The notes: a model not told the origin generated them from the letters alone. A DNA stretch of 64,000 bases from Puccinia triticina (GCF_026914185.1 NC_070575.1:1860001-1924000), one strand, 5' to 3'. Shown: positions 10,877-23,223, numbered from the stretch's first letter. Numbers and translations are program-made.

Positions 10877-13623
10877 ATGTCCACCTTCGCCTCGACTCGA
10901 CTTCGCCAATCATCCTCCAACTCCACATTCGAGCCACTCGATCCTACGACTCTGGCCATCTCGCTCATCCCGCTCCTACCCCCCCATCTCTCCCGAGAAG
11001 CTTCCGATCATCAATCGCCAGTCACCCTGCCCGTCCTTGCCGCCAGTCTTTCAACCCTGCCCCACAACGTCATCAATGCTATCAACTTCTTGGCCCAGGA
11101 ATTGAAATCACTCAGAGAACAGCAGGTACTCTTCGCCGGCGGTTCCAGTCATCCCCAAGGTTCTCCGTTACCAAGTCCCGATGGAGGAAACCCCGAAAGA
11201 GAAAACCGAGAAAGATGGTTAGAAAATCAAAAAGTGATCATCACTACAAAAACACAGGGCCCGATGGTCAACCCTCTGAACAATATTATTAACATATGCC
11301 CATTGGTTGTTTGACTCTAGGTAAACCATTTGAAGAAGTCAATCTCATCGCTCACCAACCTACAATCTACACTCCAGTCGCGTCTACTCACCACGGTCGA
11401 TACACTCTCAGACCTTCAACAGACTCATCAGCGCGAAACCCAACAACTGACCGATGAGCGCGACGGGGTCAGGGCAGTCAACCAAGTCCTGAAGCGGAAG
11501 ATCGCGGCGATGGACAAGCAGCTACGAGAGAGTAAGGAGGTCATGGAGTCTGTCCTCGAGCGAGTCGAAGTGGTCAATAAGGGCGATTGGTCTATCGTTG
11601 AGCATGGGGCTATCCAAGTCTTTTCCCCTCTACCACCGTCCTCGCGTAAGTTGCTCCTCTCGGAATTCTTCGGGTAAGTCAGTCAACTCAACATTTTTTT
11701 TTGCCCTGGGTGGGGAGCACAGATAACTCGGAGCAAGCAGCTGGGCAGGACCACAGCCTTCTCAGCGAAGATCTGTGCACGTTCCACCTCCAATGTCAGG
11801 CGGACAATCCGACGCAGATGCCTCATTTGCTTTCGTCAAGGTCTTCCAGCGACGGACAGCGATTAGCCCGGAGCACGGGATCAGAGACGCAGCGGAACAA
11901 CCAGCGCTCGATCACCCTGATCGCCGAACTGACCGAAGAACTTGAATCGTTGAGACGGGAGATCAAGGTCGAGCTGAAGCTCAAGCACGATGAGATTAGT
12001 CGTCTGAACGGCTTAATCGACTATCGCGACGATGAAATCAGACAGCTCATGGCTCGCTTGCAGCACTTCATGGGTCTCGATGGCTTTTACGTGCGTACTC
12101 ATCAGGCTGAAGACGAACAGACTGGGAGGACCGAGCCCTCATCCCAGACGCTCAACCAACAAATGGTAGACTCAGTATGACGTTTCTCTCTCTTCTATGC
12201 GGCAAGTCAATTCCATGGTGGACCGTTAACTTCTTTGCTGCTGATGTAGGAAGCCACGCCCCGCCAAAAGATAGACCAGAACAAGAGAAGTCAATCCACG
12301 CACATCCACCCGTTCCACACCGCTGAACAAGCCGCACCCATGAGCCAGTCCAGGGACCAGCGTCAACTGGAGGAGGAGATCAAGCAGCTCGAGATTCAGT
12401 TGAAAGAAGTGACACAGAGCAGCCAGTTCGGGTCCCCGATGGACGACCGGTCTTCGCGTCCCACACGCGTCCTTGACGACTTGCACGGCCAATCGGCCAC
12501 AGAGAACAACCGATCTTCCGCAATCCCAGTCGACGCCTCGTCAGCTCTCTTCCTTTATTTTTTGCTCCCTCCGGCGGTTTCCCGTGAATCTTATGACCTT
12601 GCCCTCATCTGTCATCCTCATCTTTCCTTGCAGCGACAATAAGGCACTCTGGCGATTCCTGGGCGAGCTTTCTAAACAGGTGGCCAACCTGAAGTCGAAC
12701 CTGAAAGACGGGAGCAAGGAGACAGATGCGTTGCGACGCAAGCAAGTGCGCAGAACGAACTCGCGCTCGTCATCCTCCACCTCTTCGTCTGAAACGGATC
12801 CCGTAAGTGATTGTTTGCCCCTCCTCCACCGCCATCATGATCATTTGCTTATCGCCACCCGCCTGCTTCTCTTCGTAGACCGAAAGCTCTTGCGGACCTG
12901 AAACGACTCGGTCGTTGGCAAGCTCTCTCGAACGATCGAGGTATGAGTGTACCAGGTGAGCATCCTCATGCCCACATCTCTTGGACTGCACTTGCTCACA
13001 CTGTCGCACATGGGATGGATTTCCTGCGCAGATTGAACCGTTTGCTGGCTCAATCGCAGTCCAGAATTCTCGAGCTTGAGCGGCAAATGGCCGAACAGGA
13101 GTCCGAATTCGAAAGGGTTGCCGAACGGGTCCAAGAGAAGCTTAAAGACCAACGCTCGAAGGTGTGTTCATGATCTTGCCATGGGTTTTTTTCTGTGAGG
13201 ACCGCAGACGATTAGATCCTGCAACGTGTGACTGATGGGGATGTACTGGTTGATGGGCTGGCTGAAGATGCTACAGGCCCAATCGCAGATCGAGCAATTG
13301 CAGAGCGAGCTAGAAGAGGTGCGGATGGTGGAGCGGACGACGAAGCAGGAGCTGGCGGAGGAGCGGAGGAAACTGCAAGAGCTGGCCGGGAGCTCGGAGC
13401 GCCGAAAGAAGAAGCCGTCTCATGAGCGCCTTCATCCCCGGAGTAGGGAGGCCAAAACACGGGAGAACAGCGACGTCGCCAGCTCTTCTTCCGCCGACGC
13501 CGCCTCCGTTGGCTCCTCCAAACGTCTCCCTGCCGGTGGCCCTAAGGATCCTTTCAATGTAAGCTTCCCTCCCTGCTTTTCCCTCGGTGGTCGCTTTCCT
13601 AACTGTTTCCTTGTGATTAGTGA
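10877..13623 (+). CDS. Coiled-coil protein, about 653 aa, nine exons
   Basis: Frame-consistent exons: 10,877-11,125; 11,321-11,645; 11,723-12,174; 12,250-12,539; 12,634-12,802; 12,879-12,940; 13,032-13,161; 13,277-13,558; and a final TGA at 13,621. Several regions have strong heptad character: around residues 60-180 (LREQQ through QLRESKEVMESVLERVEVV), 240-300 (ELTEELESLRREIKVELK), the LEEEIKQLEIQLKEV block, and ILELERQMAEQESEFERV through ELEEVRMVERTTKQEL. The C-terminus is Ser/Lys-rich. There is no signal peptide or membrane segment. This suggests a structural or cytoskeletal (centrosome, septum or Golgi) protein, but I cannot name the family. The exon 3 donor could be 12,166 or 12,175 and the exon 6 donor 12,941 or 12,956; both options keep frame. 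The last intron acceptor is uncertain because a protein-like stretch (VRYIKYRTYSD) just downstream could belong to a different 3' end. Confidence 0.6.
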
Positions 13624-14180
13624 TCCTGAGGTCTCCTGGTCCGATACATCAAATATCGCACTTACTCAGACCGTCAGTTTTGCTCTCCCTCATCGTCATC
13701 TTGTTTTCTTTTTTTACCTTTTCTTTTTTGCATGTAAAACCTCCTCTTTCTATGCACTTTCTTCGAGAACCAAGACACACGTTGCCTCTTGTTTCTTATT
13801 GATGTGTGTGTGTTGAGTCAGATAAGCAAAGCGTTAGTTCTTCATACATCTTGTATTAATTTCTTTTTGTACCTTTTTCTTTGATGAGAATGTATAAGGA
13901 AACACCATGCACCCACAGTGCCCATTTTGCCACGAAAGAGGATCTGGATACAACAAGGGAGCTGTCATTCGGAAGTTATAGTTTGTTAGATGATCTGTGT
14001 GGTAAGTTAGGTTAAGTTAGGTTATGGGGGGTGGCCTGTCACTGGGCTGTTCAGCAGTCCGCCCCTCCCAGGCCCAGCCCACCAACTTTTTCCAAACATC
14101 ACCCCCAAGCAACCCGTTTCGTTCCATCTCGATTGGCTGATCGAAAACAACCACCATCTGGGAATACCAAGTAGTCTGCC

Positions 14181-16335
14181 ATGACCACCCTCGCAACCGG
14201 GCTACCGATCAGCAGTCGGGCTGCCGACACCAAAATCACTCCGGCACTCAGACTGGCCGTCCAGAAGGCAACCGCAGTATTCCAGAAGGACTTCTGCTAC
14301 GACTTCCTCCAGGCACTCGTCGATGAGCCCGAGATCGCCGATCCGATCGGCGTCCGACTCTTCCTCAACTTCTGTCTGCGCAAGCCAGACAACCTCGTCG
14401 ACAGCTTCCTCGACTCGCTCGACCAGAACCTCGGACCTGCCGAAAGCTTCTCAGAGGCCGCCGACACGATCCTCAACGAGATCGAAAACTATATCGAGTT
14501 CGTCCACGGCCTGATCGAGATGATCGATGGCGGCGAGATCTTCAAGCTGGCCTATCATGAGATCGACGCCTGGAAACTCTGCTACCAGCTCCTAGAACCA
14601 GTCCAACACCGGCTCTTCGATCTTGCCGTACAGGATCGTTCCCACTACCAACACTACAACCGAGACCCATCCAGCTCGACCTTTGCCGAACCATACGAAC
14701 TCACCTTTGCTTCCGATCTGACTTCCTCAGGCTTCTATCAAGCCTTCGTCACCATCGACAAGTTCCTCAAACACTCCTTCGAATCAAGGATCTTATTGGA
14801 GCCGGCTAAGTTGGTCGAAGATGCCGACCAACTCTCCGAACGAAGGACCGAACTTCAAACCTTCAGGGCCGTCTTTCCCACCTCCCAAAACTCCACCCTG
14901 CTCATCAAGAAACACGGCCGGTTCGGAAGAGAAGAGGCTACGATCGACCAATTCCTCGAGAGTGACAAATTCAAAGAACTTTCAAAGCTCAAGGCTACCA
15001 TGTCAGGCGGTCAGTCTCTCTCATCTTGTCATCGCTTTGAGAAGAGAAGTGGTCCTGATTTCATTATGGCACACGGGGGGTGGATTCAGGTCAATTGACG
15101 CGTCAACCATCAACCCGGACGAAGAAAGCTACATCGCAGCTCGAAAACGATAAGCCGAGCACGTCGACGGGAAAAAACAAACATCAGTCCAGAGGGTCGC
15201 CCGCCACCACCCTGGATTCAGGAGGCGGACACAAGAGCAAGCGGGCCGTCTCCTCAGGATCGCCCGCGATCCGCAAAGACGACCCCGACTCAACCCATCA
15301 TCTCGACCCGTTCCTCAGAGGAGACCCATTGTCATCTCTCGGAAAAGTTCGAAAGTCGGTCCACTTTTTCTTTTCCTCATCCTCTCCCCAAGACTCAGAT
15401 GGCTTACTAACTGATTATCGACCCTCATTCAGACGAATCCAAGAATCAGACTCGGATCCCGATTACGAACAGGTTTCGGAACACAACCATAAAAAGAAGA
15501 CGTCCCTTTCAGCTGGTAAGATCGACCTTTCGCCTGCCCATGAGATCCTCCCAAGAAGCTGATCCCACAAAATTCTCACTTGGCGGTGGTCACGATAAAA
15601 GAGATGACAGGCAAGACGACGTTGGAGGCGGACTCGACGACTTCGTCGAAACGGCAAGACTCAGCTCATCCCTCCCAACACGGCTCAACGACAAGCAGCA
15701 CCCATCCGAAGCGGAAGAGGAAGTCGCGCGGCTTGGCAACTGCCCAGACTGAAACTCCCCCCGCGTCTTCCTCCACTAAGGGCCGCAAGAAACGCAAGTC
15801 TCAGACTATTAAGTCTTATGTCGATACCTATAAGGACGAGGATGATCAGCCGCCTGAGCAGGAAGAGGAACTCTTCGTTGTCGATAAAATCATCGGCGAA
15901 AGCGTCGATATCAATGGCGAAACTATCTACAAAGTTCTCTGGGTTCGTCTTTCCTTTTTCTGACGTGAGGATCTATGTATGCAGGGGAAATTGAGTCGTC
16001 TCTTTGTGTGTGTGCCTGTGTTTCAGGCGGGGTACCCGGAATCAGAAGCGACGTGGCAATTCGCGAACACGTTAGACGATTGTGCGGCCTTAGATGTATG
16101 GCAACAGAACAAGGACGCCAACCGAACGCTGAAGATCCACGAGGACCAGAACGCGGAGCGCAATCCTAATGGCCTCGCGAATCCTCCTCCGCCCCCTCCT
16201 CCGACAACCGCGTTGACGACGATCCCTAATGGCACCCATCAACAACACCATCCTGCTTCTAAAAACGCCGCAAACGCCTTCCAGGCCTTCGACGATCCGC
16301 CGCCCAAACGCCAGGCACAACTAGGTCTCAATTGA
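14181..16335 (+). CDS. Chromodomain protein (605 aa, five exons)
   Basis: Exons 14,181-15,009, 15,090-15,354, 15,433-15,515, 15,611-15,942 and 16,027-16,335 keep frame through every junction and end at TGA. Intron 2 carries a clear branch site (TTACTAAC). Residues 1-275 form a mostly helical domain I do not recognise. Residues 280-470 are charged and Ser/Lys-rich with nuclear-localisation-like KRKRK and GRKKRK blocks. Residues about 479-528 are a chromodomain (FVVDKIIG...YKVLW, then AGYPESEATW), split by an intron exactly between W and AGYP. The tail has a run of prolines. Chromodomains bind methylated histone tails, so a nuclear chromatin-associated role is the natural inference. The C-terminal position resembles neither HP1 nor gypsy integrase chromodomains in context. 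A poly-A-rich stretch follows the stop at 16,355-16,384. Confidence 0.8.
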
Positions 16336-16871
16336 TCCACTTTTATTGTTCTTTTCAAAAAAAAAAAGAGAAAGAAAAAAAAAGAAGACAGCCTCATGAA
16401 GCGGGCTTTCTTTTTGTTGTACTTAGCATGGCACTCGTCCTCCTCCCCACTCGATCTTGTTCTTCTTCAGACTTCATAACTGGTTCTTCTTTTCATGAGA
16501 GACACCGCGTTTATTCCATAATCCCCTTACCCCCTACTAAAGAAGTCTCTCAGCTCTTTTTGATATATAATGTATTGCCAATTCTTTGACGATTGGTCTT
16601 TCCATGTTTCCAATGAGCTCGGGTCGGTATGGGCTTCTTACATGGAGATGTTGGGGGGTCGGGCTTTCTTCTGGCGATGCTCATCTTTTGCGTTTGCATG
16701 CGTGTAAATACATGGTTCGACTTGTGGCCTATGTGTCTTTGGATGTGGTGAGAAAAGATTGCTCGGCCTCACACGCCAGCAGAGCGTCGGAGGGGTTCAT
16801 AGAGCGCGCCCTACAGAGTCACGATCATGGAACTACGCAGCTAGGCAATTATGCTAAATTGTTGGATGATT

Positions 16872-17072
16872 GGAGGACTTCCCGTCGAGTCTGGGAGCCT
16901 CCCAGATCTCAATTTACACACCCAGACTCTTAATTTTTGGTAGAAGGGAAAATGATTTCCTAAGCTTGTAGTTCATTGCTTTCATGTGCACTGTTTGTTG
17001 TTCTGGTAGGTGTCTTAATTTAGGAGTTAGAGGGGCATCTAGAGCTCTCTAAATGCCGACGGGAAGTCCTCC
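16872..17072. mobile_element. MITE, GGAGGACTTCC family, copy 2
   Basis: A 201-bp non-coding element with 16-bp inverted ends (GGAGGACTTCCCGTCG and CGACGGGAAGTCCTCC). It contains CTGGGAGCCTCCCAG near the left end and AGAGCTCTCTAAA near the right end. It matches copy 1 (3312-3865) but lacks the inserted 137-bp MITE, so it shows the uninterrupted form. The TSD is not evident. Confidence 0.75.
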
Positions 17073-17481
17073 GTTTCTCGATTTTTCCACTGTTGAACGT
17101 CACATAATCTTAAAAATTGAGTGTGAACTTGCAAAATCCATAGGGGGGTTCATGTTAGCCTGATTTTGAAACTTGCTAAAAATTTGATGGCTGCTCATGC
17201 AGCTCAATGCAAGGATACTCTGGAAAATAAATAGAGTTCTCAGCAAGACCTCCCCTGTAAAGGCCTTGCTGAAGGGAATGCTTATGCAGTATTTTTTTAA
17301 GTTTATGCAGGAAGCGTGCATGTGATTTCAAACCATCCTTGAAAAGCAGTCAAAATTAGGCTAATGACAAGCAATTGCCAGATACATGTGTTTGAAGAAT
17401 TTTAAAAGCAAGGTTTGTTGAAAGTTAGGTGGCAAGTTTTTTGGATCTCTCACCTAAATGTGCTTAAAAAAGGGGGATATT

Positions 17482-17597
17482 GGAGGACTTCTGTTGCAAT
17501 CTGGGAGCCTCCCAGAGTCTCAAAGACTAAATTTCCCTGCAAAATTTGGCTCAGATCTGGGTCTGGAAGGGGTTCCCAGATTGATGGGAAGTCCTCC
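17482..17597. mobile_element. MITE, GGAGGACTTC family, copy 3
   Basis: A 116-bp element with inverted ends GGAGGACTTCTGTTGCAATC and GATTGATGGGAAGTCCTCC, and a subterminal pair CTGGGAGCCTCCCAG / TCCCAGATTGATGG. It is a shorter relative of copies 1 and 2. No coding capacity. Confidence 0.65.
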
Positions 17598-17789
17598 ATG
17601 AATTTGAGGGTTGGAAAAACAGCTCCTGTTTTTTGGTAAAACAACATTTCCTATACATGATACGTTGCTGGGACCAAATTGCAACTGGTTTGGGACATCA
17701 ACCTAGCCCCTTTTTTGTGGGTTGTTTTAAACAGATTTTTATTTGGGAGTTGTTGCGACTAATTTTGATATTTTTTTACTATCTGCCCT

Positions 17790-17940
17790 GTCCATAACTT
17801 CTTTTTTCCCACGCACTACATAAGTAAAAGTTTGAGATCAAATTGAATTGTGCATAAATTGAACTCCTTCAAATTTATAGAAAGAGTGTGACATCAAAAC
17901 ATGAGATATGAGGGGTAGGAGCCAGGAGAGCCCCTACCAA
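17790..17940. repeat. Repeat unit related to 22.4-22.9 kb
   Basis: The order ACTATCTGCC, TTTCCCAC, GCATAAATTGA, CATCAAAACATGAGATATGAGGGG matches the ~165-bp units at 22,430-22,880 on the other side of the hAT nest. It is non-coding. The shared family on both flanks suggests the transposons landed in an existing repeat domain. Confidence 0.5.
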
Positions 17941-18531
17941 GCCGCCTTATGTAGCATGTATCCAGGGGACATTTTTTGCACAATGCTCCTCATGTAAATC
18001 ACCAGATATGTATCTCAATTGATTTATTTTTCCAAGGTGGCCCTAATGTATTTGGTATTTTTTGGGTTTTGCCTGAAAAAGAAAATTAGGTCTTGGGTCA
18101 ACCAAAAAAGGTTTTTTTGTCCATTTTTACCCCAGTGGGCCTTTCTCCCATAAACTCCTCCTCATGTACTACGTATCTAACCCGGGTCCTAGGGATGGGG
18201 ATGGGCCGGGTTGGGTTGGAAAAATGCTGACCCGCCCCACCCCGTTTTTAAATGGGTCGGGGCGGGTTGGGTCAGAGATTTAAAATATCAAGACCCGCCC
18301 CATGACCCAACCCATCCCAAGTGGAGCGGGTTGGGGCGGGTTGGGTCATGGGCCGACCCATGGGTCGGTCCAGAAGGGTGATTGAAAAAAATGTTTTTTA
18401 ATGAGATCTGTGTGCGTTGAACTGGCTATATACAAAATGGACCCTGTTGGTCATGTGTATGGCTTATCACAATGGTTGAAATGAAGAAGAGATAAAAATA
18501 AATAAAAGCATGTGTCCATTGTGAAGCACTT

Positions 18532-18760
18532 CTATTCTTCAGATGTGTCATGATCCTTGTTGTCATCTTTGAGCCAATCTTGAGTGCAGACAAGCACCTC
18601 AAGTGTATCAGGATTGAGGCGGCTTTGGTATTTGTGTAGGACTTGACCGGAGGTGGAGAACGCTGCTTTGGATGCAACAGAGGTTGCTGGGATACTCAAA
18701 ATTGTTCAAGCAAGTTGAGCAAGGGTTGGAAACTGCATTGAATTTAAGTCCCACCATTTG
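18532..18760 (-). pseudogene. hAT transposase C-terminal remnant
   Basis: On the minus strand the frame reads PATSVASKAAFSTSGQVL, then SRLNPDTLEVLVCTQDWLK, and stops at 18,532. This is the hAT dimerisation signature (compare SVASESAFSTGGRVL in the inner element). The acidic residue in the signature is replaced by lysine (SK for SE). The rest of the transposase is missing, so it is a relic. Confidence 0.85.
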
Positions 18761-19129
18761 AGTATGTCAAATTGGGTTCCCTTTGAGATTGAGATGTTTG
18801 CCTCTTGAAGGTAAAGATCAAGCTCTCTGGTCGGGGTCCCAGTCAAGTCAACACCTTTGGTCTTAGCAAGATGCTATTGGAAGGCCAAGTTGTCTTCATC
18901 TTCATTATGCTTCTGGAGCAACTCCTGAGTTTCAGATTCCTGGATCACTCACATCCCCACGGTGAACCGGGTCTCAATGGGTACCCATGGGCCAACCCAT
19001 CCCCAAAAACCTGTGACCCAACCCACAACGGGCCACCCAGTGGGTCGACCCATCTGGGTCAAAAATGGGCATCCAGCTGACCCACCCCGCCCCAGACCCA
19101 GGTGGGTTGGGTTGACCCGCGGGTCAACC

Positions 19130-22100
19130 TAGGGATGGTAATCGGGCGGGCTCGGGCCGCCCGCGGGCTGGCCCGACGCAGCCTGGGAACTTGATGGACG
19201 GGCCGGGCCGGGCCAGCCTCATTCAAATGATGTCCAAACCCGAACCCGTTTATGACTTGGGCTGCCCATGGACAGCCCGCGGGCCGCCGGCGGGCCCCGC
19301 CCAAAAACCATAAGGAGCCAGAAAAATAAAAATAAAAATAAGAATTTAGGATAAATAGCCTTCAAAATTGTTTCTACTTGATTCCCAGGGAGGAGCAGTG
19401 AAAAAACATTGGTGAAAAAATAATTTGTGTGTATAAATTTAGTAATGACGAGGGAAATAACATGAAAAATCACTGCAAGGCTGCCCGCTTGGCAGCCTTG
19501 ATCCAGTCTTGAGAGCAGATCAATGCCTCGACAGAATCTTCATTCAGGCGCATTCGATCATCATCAAGAACTCGCCCGCCTGTAGAGAAAGCCGACTCAG
19601 AGGCTACTGATGTTGTTGGGACCATGAGCACTGTCCTGGCAATCTTCGATAGTGATGGGAATCGAGGTGAATTCATTTTCCACCAGTCAAGCAGGTCGAA
19701 CTCGGAATCAGAATCGTCGGAGAGGATCACATTTCGTTCTTCGAGGTAAAGATCCAACTCAGCCGCAGGTGCATTCGGCGAAGCTTCAACGGTTCCAGCC
19801 ATGTACTGATGGAAGGCAGTCAAGTCCTTGTTGATTGCCTTCGTTGGCCTCGTTTGATTTTGATTGGCGGTTGGCTCAGCGGCAGATGATGAAGCTGGAG
19901 CATACAGGTTCCATAGTTGAAAGACGGTCGATCGCACATTTCCGACAAATTCATTGATGTCCTGGTCGGGCGCGGTGTGCTGCTCAAGATGAAAGCGGAG
20001 GTATCGCATCTTAAAACGGGGGTCAAGAATAAGACCAACGGCCAGGAGTTCCTTTGATGGTTCCCAATACTTTTCAAATTTGGCCTTCATCGGCTTGATC
20101 ATGTCTTTGAGGTTCACGAGATCGCTTGGATGGGCCGCATAATGGTTTAGTTGATGTTCAACGGCCGACATCGCTCAATATCCATAATTGATGGTTGGAT
20201 ATTGGGTGCCACTCAACAAAACCGTTGCTAAAACAAGACCAATATAAGTGACTCGGTCCAAAATGGTCCAATAAACAAAATTGAGAAGAAAAATAAACAC
20301 CAACCTTGATAAAATGGCTCAAGGAAGTTTTCCATTGAAGCCAGTTCCTCCCATTGAGCCTCGGTCGGGCAGTAGTCATACTTATCGTCTTGGATCGCTA
20401 GTTCCTCGAAGGCTAGCTTGTAGGGTAAGGAAGACTCAATCATTAGGTAAGTGGAGTTCCACCGCGTCGGAACGTCCTTACAAGGTCGTTTCTTGTTGAG
20501 TTCGATGTCAACTGCAGTGAGCGCCTTTTCAAAGGCATCCATGCGGCTTGGTGATCCGTGGATGTAATGAACACTGTTGCGTAGTTGATCAACAGCTGAA
20601 CCGGAGAATTTGAGCCCATCCTTGACGATGAGGTTGATGATGTGGGCTAAGCAGCGCACATGGAAATAACACGAGGTTGCACCGCCCGGAGTAGCAGAGC
20701 GATCATCCACATATCGTCGAAGTCTAACGAGGGCTGCTGTGTTTGAGGCTGCGTTGTCAATTGTGACAAAAGCTAGCTTGTTGATAAGCTTCCAATCACG
20801 TAGTACTTGACTGAGTTGGTCGGAAATAGCAGGGCTGGAGTGCGGAGGCGGAAGTGGTTGGAAACTGATGATTAACTTCTCAAGGCTCCATTGTGCGCTG
20901 ATATAGTGGGCCGTGATCACCATATATCCAGTGAGATCGGAGGCCGTCCGTAGATCGGTTGTGAGTGCAACATGGTCGGCGTCCTTTGCGATGAGAGCGA
21001 TAAAGGTCGCTTTTTGTTTGTTGAACAATTTGATGCAATCGTTTCGCAGAGTCTGGCGTCCGGGCATCTTGAATTGAGGCTGAGTTTCTTTCATGAAATT
21101 GACAAAGCCTTCGTGCTCAGCCATTGCAAAGGGGTATTCATGTTGAATTACCATTTCTGCCATTCGTTTGCGAGATTGATCTTGATTGTATATCCAGACG
21201 GTGTGGCCGGCAGATTTGATCGACGAGCTAAAGTTCAAAAGACCTTGTTTCACCATGACACCGCCTTTCTCAACGAGACATTTCTTCGAGTGTCGATGGA
21301 GATGGTTTGTTCCAGCGGACGAGGCGCCTACAAGCTTCACTTCGCAGTAATTGCACTTGGCCTTCTCCTTGCCATCTGTGTCTAGAAAATGATGCCCATA
21401 CCAAAGAAATTAAGAATGTTAGTATAATATTGGAATGGCTAGAGCAGGAAATATGGGAAGATTCAGGAAAGCAGAAAGATAATAACTCACCTATGAACTT
21501 GGAGAAGTGCTCCCACACACCACTCGTGAGTTTTCGCCTCTTCGATTGGCTGCCGCTGATCTCTTCTTGTGATTCGCTCTGGGTATCTGCTGGCAGTGGA
21601 GTCGGAGGCGGGTCATCACCAGATCGATTTGGTTGCATATTCGGTCCAGTGGAAGAGACTGGAATGTCGCTTTCCTCGCCAGTCGATTCAGCCATGTAGT
21701 CAAGGGTTGACACCAAAAGTTGATAGCCGAGAGTCGATAGGTGTTCCGGTTTGTAGTTGGCAAGCGGATATCTGATAGATTTGGGGGTGGTGGTTGAACG
21801 GGTGGATTCGACGGTGGTGGTGGATGCGACGGCGGTGGTGGATGCGACGGCGGTGGGGGGAGTGGTGGGGTGTGTATTTTTTTGGTTCAGTCGTGCACTG
21901 CTCTTTGGCTATGGGGGGCGGTGGGGAGGGGTGTGGGGCTGAGGAGGATGGCGGTGGGGGGGATTCGACGGTGGTGGTGGCTGGATGGTGGGGGATTCGA
22001 CGGCGGTGTGTGATTCGACGGCGGTGGTGGGTGGCAGGGGATCAGTGGCGCTAGCTGTATCATGTGAGACTCACAGTGCACACAATATCCGCTTGGGTCC

Positions 22101-22289
22101 CCGCCCCCGGCCTATTCGGGGGTGGCCCGGCGGGACCCGACGGGCCGCCCGCCCCGGCCCGGATACAGTGGCGGGTCTGCCGGGTCGGGCCGACATTGAT
22201 TTTTTCTCGCAAGGCGTCGCCCAAACCCGACCCAAACCCGGGGCGGGTTCGGGCCGCCCGCCGGCTGGCCCGCCCAATTATCATCCCTA
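19130..22289 (-). mobile_element. Autonomous-looking hAT transposon
   Basis: A 3160-bp element with inverted ends TAGGGATGGTAATCGGGC / GCCCAATTATCATCCCTA and a perfect 8-bp duplication GGTCAACC at 19,122-19,129 and 22,290-22,297. Both subterminal regions (19,140-19,310 and 22,080-22,290) are GC-rich arrays of self-complementary GGGCGGGC / CGGGCCGCCCG words, plausible transposase-binding sites. It contains one complete transposase gene. Intact ends, exact TSD and open coding sequence point to a recent insertion. Confidence 0.95.
19470..21716 (-). CDS. hAT family transposase (668 aa, three exons)
   Basis: Exons 21,716-21,491, 21,381-20,305 and 20,173-19,470 join in frame (GTGAGT and GTTGGT donors), giving 669 codons with stop. 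An alternative start MAESTGEE lies at 21,695. A BED-type zinc finger spans intron 1 (CNYCEVKL ... HLHRHSKKC). The RNase-H-like core follows, with candidate acids in ALTTDLRTAS and FVTIDNAASN and the C/H motif YFHVRCLAHIINLIV. Then comes RWNSTYLMIE, and the C-terminal dimerisation domain ends SVASESAFSTGGRVL with its glutamate intact. The protein is expected to bind the element's termini and catalyse cut-and-paste transposition. I see no stop or frameshift. The Trp usually found after the first catalytic Asp is replaced (DLRTAS), which may or may not matter. Confidence 0.93.
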
Positions 22290-22429
22290 GGTCAACCCAA
22301 CCCATGCTCACCCCTACCGGGCCCAATTGGGAAAACCCAATTTCCCCACATATCCAAAACCCAGAATTAGCATATTTCACATGAGGCAGCTTGTTTGGGG
22401 CTTCCTGGGGTCCTTGTGGGGGCACATTT

Positions 22430-22880
22430 TATTATCTGCCATATTCATAAATTTTGTTTCCCACACACCACATGCATACAAATTTCAGATCACAGAGAAA
22501 TATGCATAAAATGAGACCTCTGAAATTTTTAGCAATATTGTGCCATCAGAACATGATATATGAGGGGTGCGCAGACAGAGTAGGAAAATTACTGCTAACC
22601 GTACAGCTTTTTTGTTACAGACACAAACAGTCTGAAACTTCAAGGAATATTTCAATGATGCATATTATCTGTGCTGTTGAATTATTAGCAATATTTTTCC
22701 ATCATAACATGAAATATAATGGGGGTGTGATTGGCTCAGTAGGAAATTACCACTAACTTTATAACTTTTTTGTTACACAACCAAAGAGTCTACAAATCTC
22801 AGAGATGTTTTTGTATATAATCTGTGCTATTTAAGTTATGGCAATATGATGTCATCACAACATTACATATGAGGGCTGCA
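22430..22880. repeat. Three ~160-bp tandem-like units
   Basis: Successive units share TTTGTTACA, TCTGTGCT, AGCAATATTNTNCCATCA and AACATGA(T/A)ATATGAGGG. They are AT-rich, non-coding and diverged. A related unit lies at 17,790-17,940. No TIRs or ORFs were seen. The array is the right flank of the hAT nest. Confidence 0.5.
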
Positions 22881-23099
22881 CATCAGTCATCATGCATTAC
22901 CAACTTCAAACCTTGTGTAGACCCAGTTCCGCTGAGCTTTATATCAATTTTATTAGCTCAAAAGAACCACCTAAATTTCTCCTTTCAAATGAAGCAGGTT
23001 TTTACATGTTTCCCCTGACTTTCACATTTTTTACAGCACTTTCTGTCCAGCCTTCTGCTCCAACAGCGGCGCACGCGCCCCCCGGTTAAACCTGACCCT

Positions 23100-23223
23100 T
23101 GTTGTGACCGAGGTCACAGGTGTGTACTCAGCTGCGGCTCAGCCACCCGGAGGAGTTTACATCAGCCTCCTGCGGGCCCCACCATTAGCAATCCATACTG
23201 TTTACCACATGCATGCTCCTATA
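23100..23223 (+). repeat. Left LTR (124 bp)
   Basis: Begins TGTTGTGACCGAGGTCACAG and ends CTCCTATA. It is nearly identical to the right LTR, with about ten differences. TSD ACCCT precedes it. Confidence 0.9.

Larger units (their letters stand above)
18190..22316 (-). mobile_element. Outer hAT element, internally deleted
   Basis: The ends are TAGGGATGGGGATGGG at the left and the inverted CCATGCTCACCCCTA at the right. Flanking 8-mers CCGGGTCC and CCGGGCCC are a hAT-type duplication with one mismatch. Subterminal DNA is dense in reiterated GGGTTGGG/GACCC words. The interior keeps only the 3' end of a transposase gene (18,532-18,760). The inner element at 19,130-22,289 is inserted close to its right terminus. 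Without the insert it would be about 960 bp, so it is a non-autonomous deletion derivative. Confidence 0.85.

Noticed and set aside
13631..13730. Protein-like block VRYIKYRTYSD as an extra exon of the coiled-coil gene
   Set aside because: No acceptor gives the needed phase with the good donor at 13,559; left as an uncertainty in that gene's entry.
14006..14031. Telomere-like TTAGGTTAAGTTAGGTTA
   Set aside because: Only three imperfect repeats, internal to a gene-bearing region; no sign of a telomere.
21757..22060. Plus-strand Gly/Arg/Trp-rich ORFs
   Set aside because: They lie in GGTGGTGG simple sequence within the inner hAT element, opposite to and upstream of its transposase.
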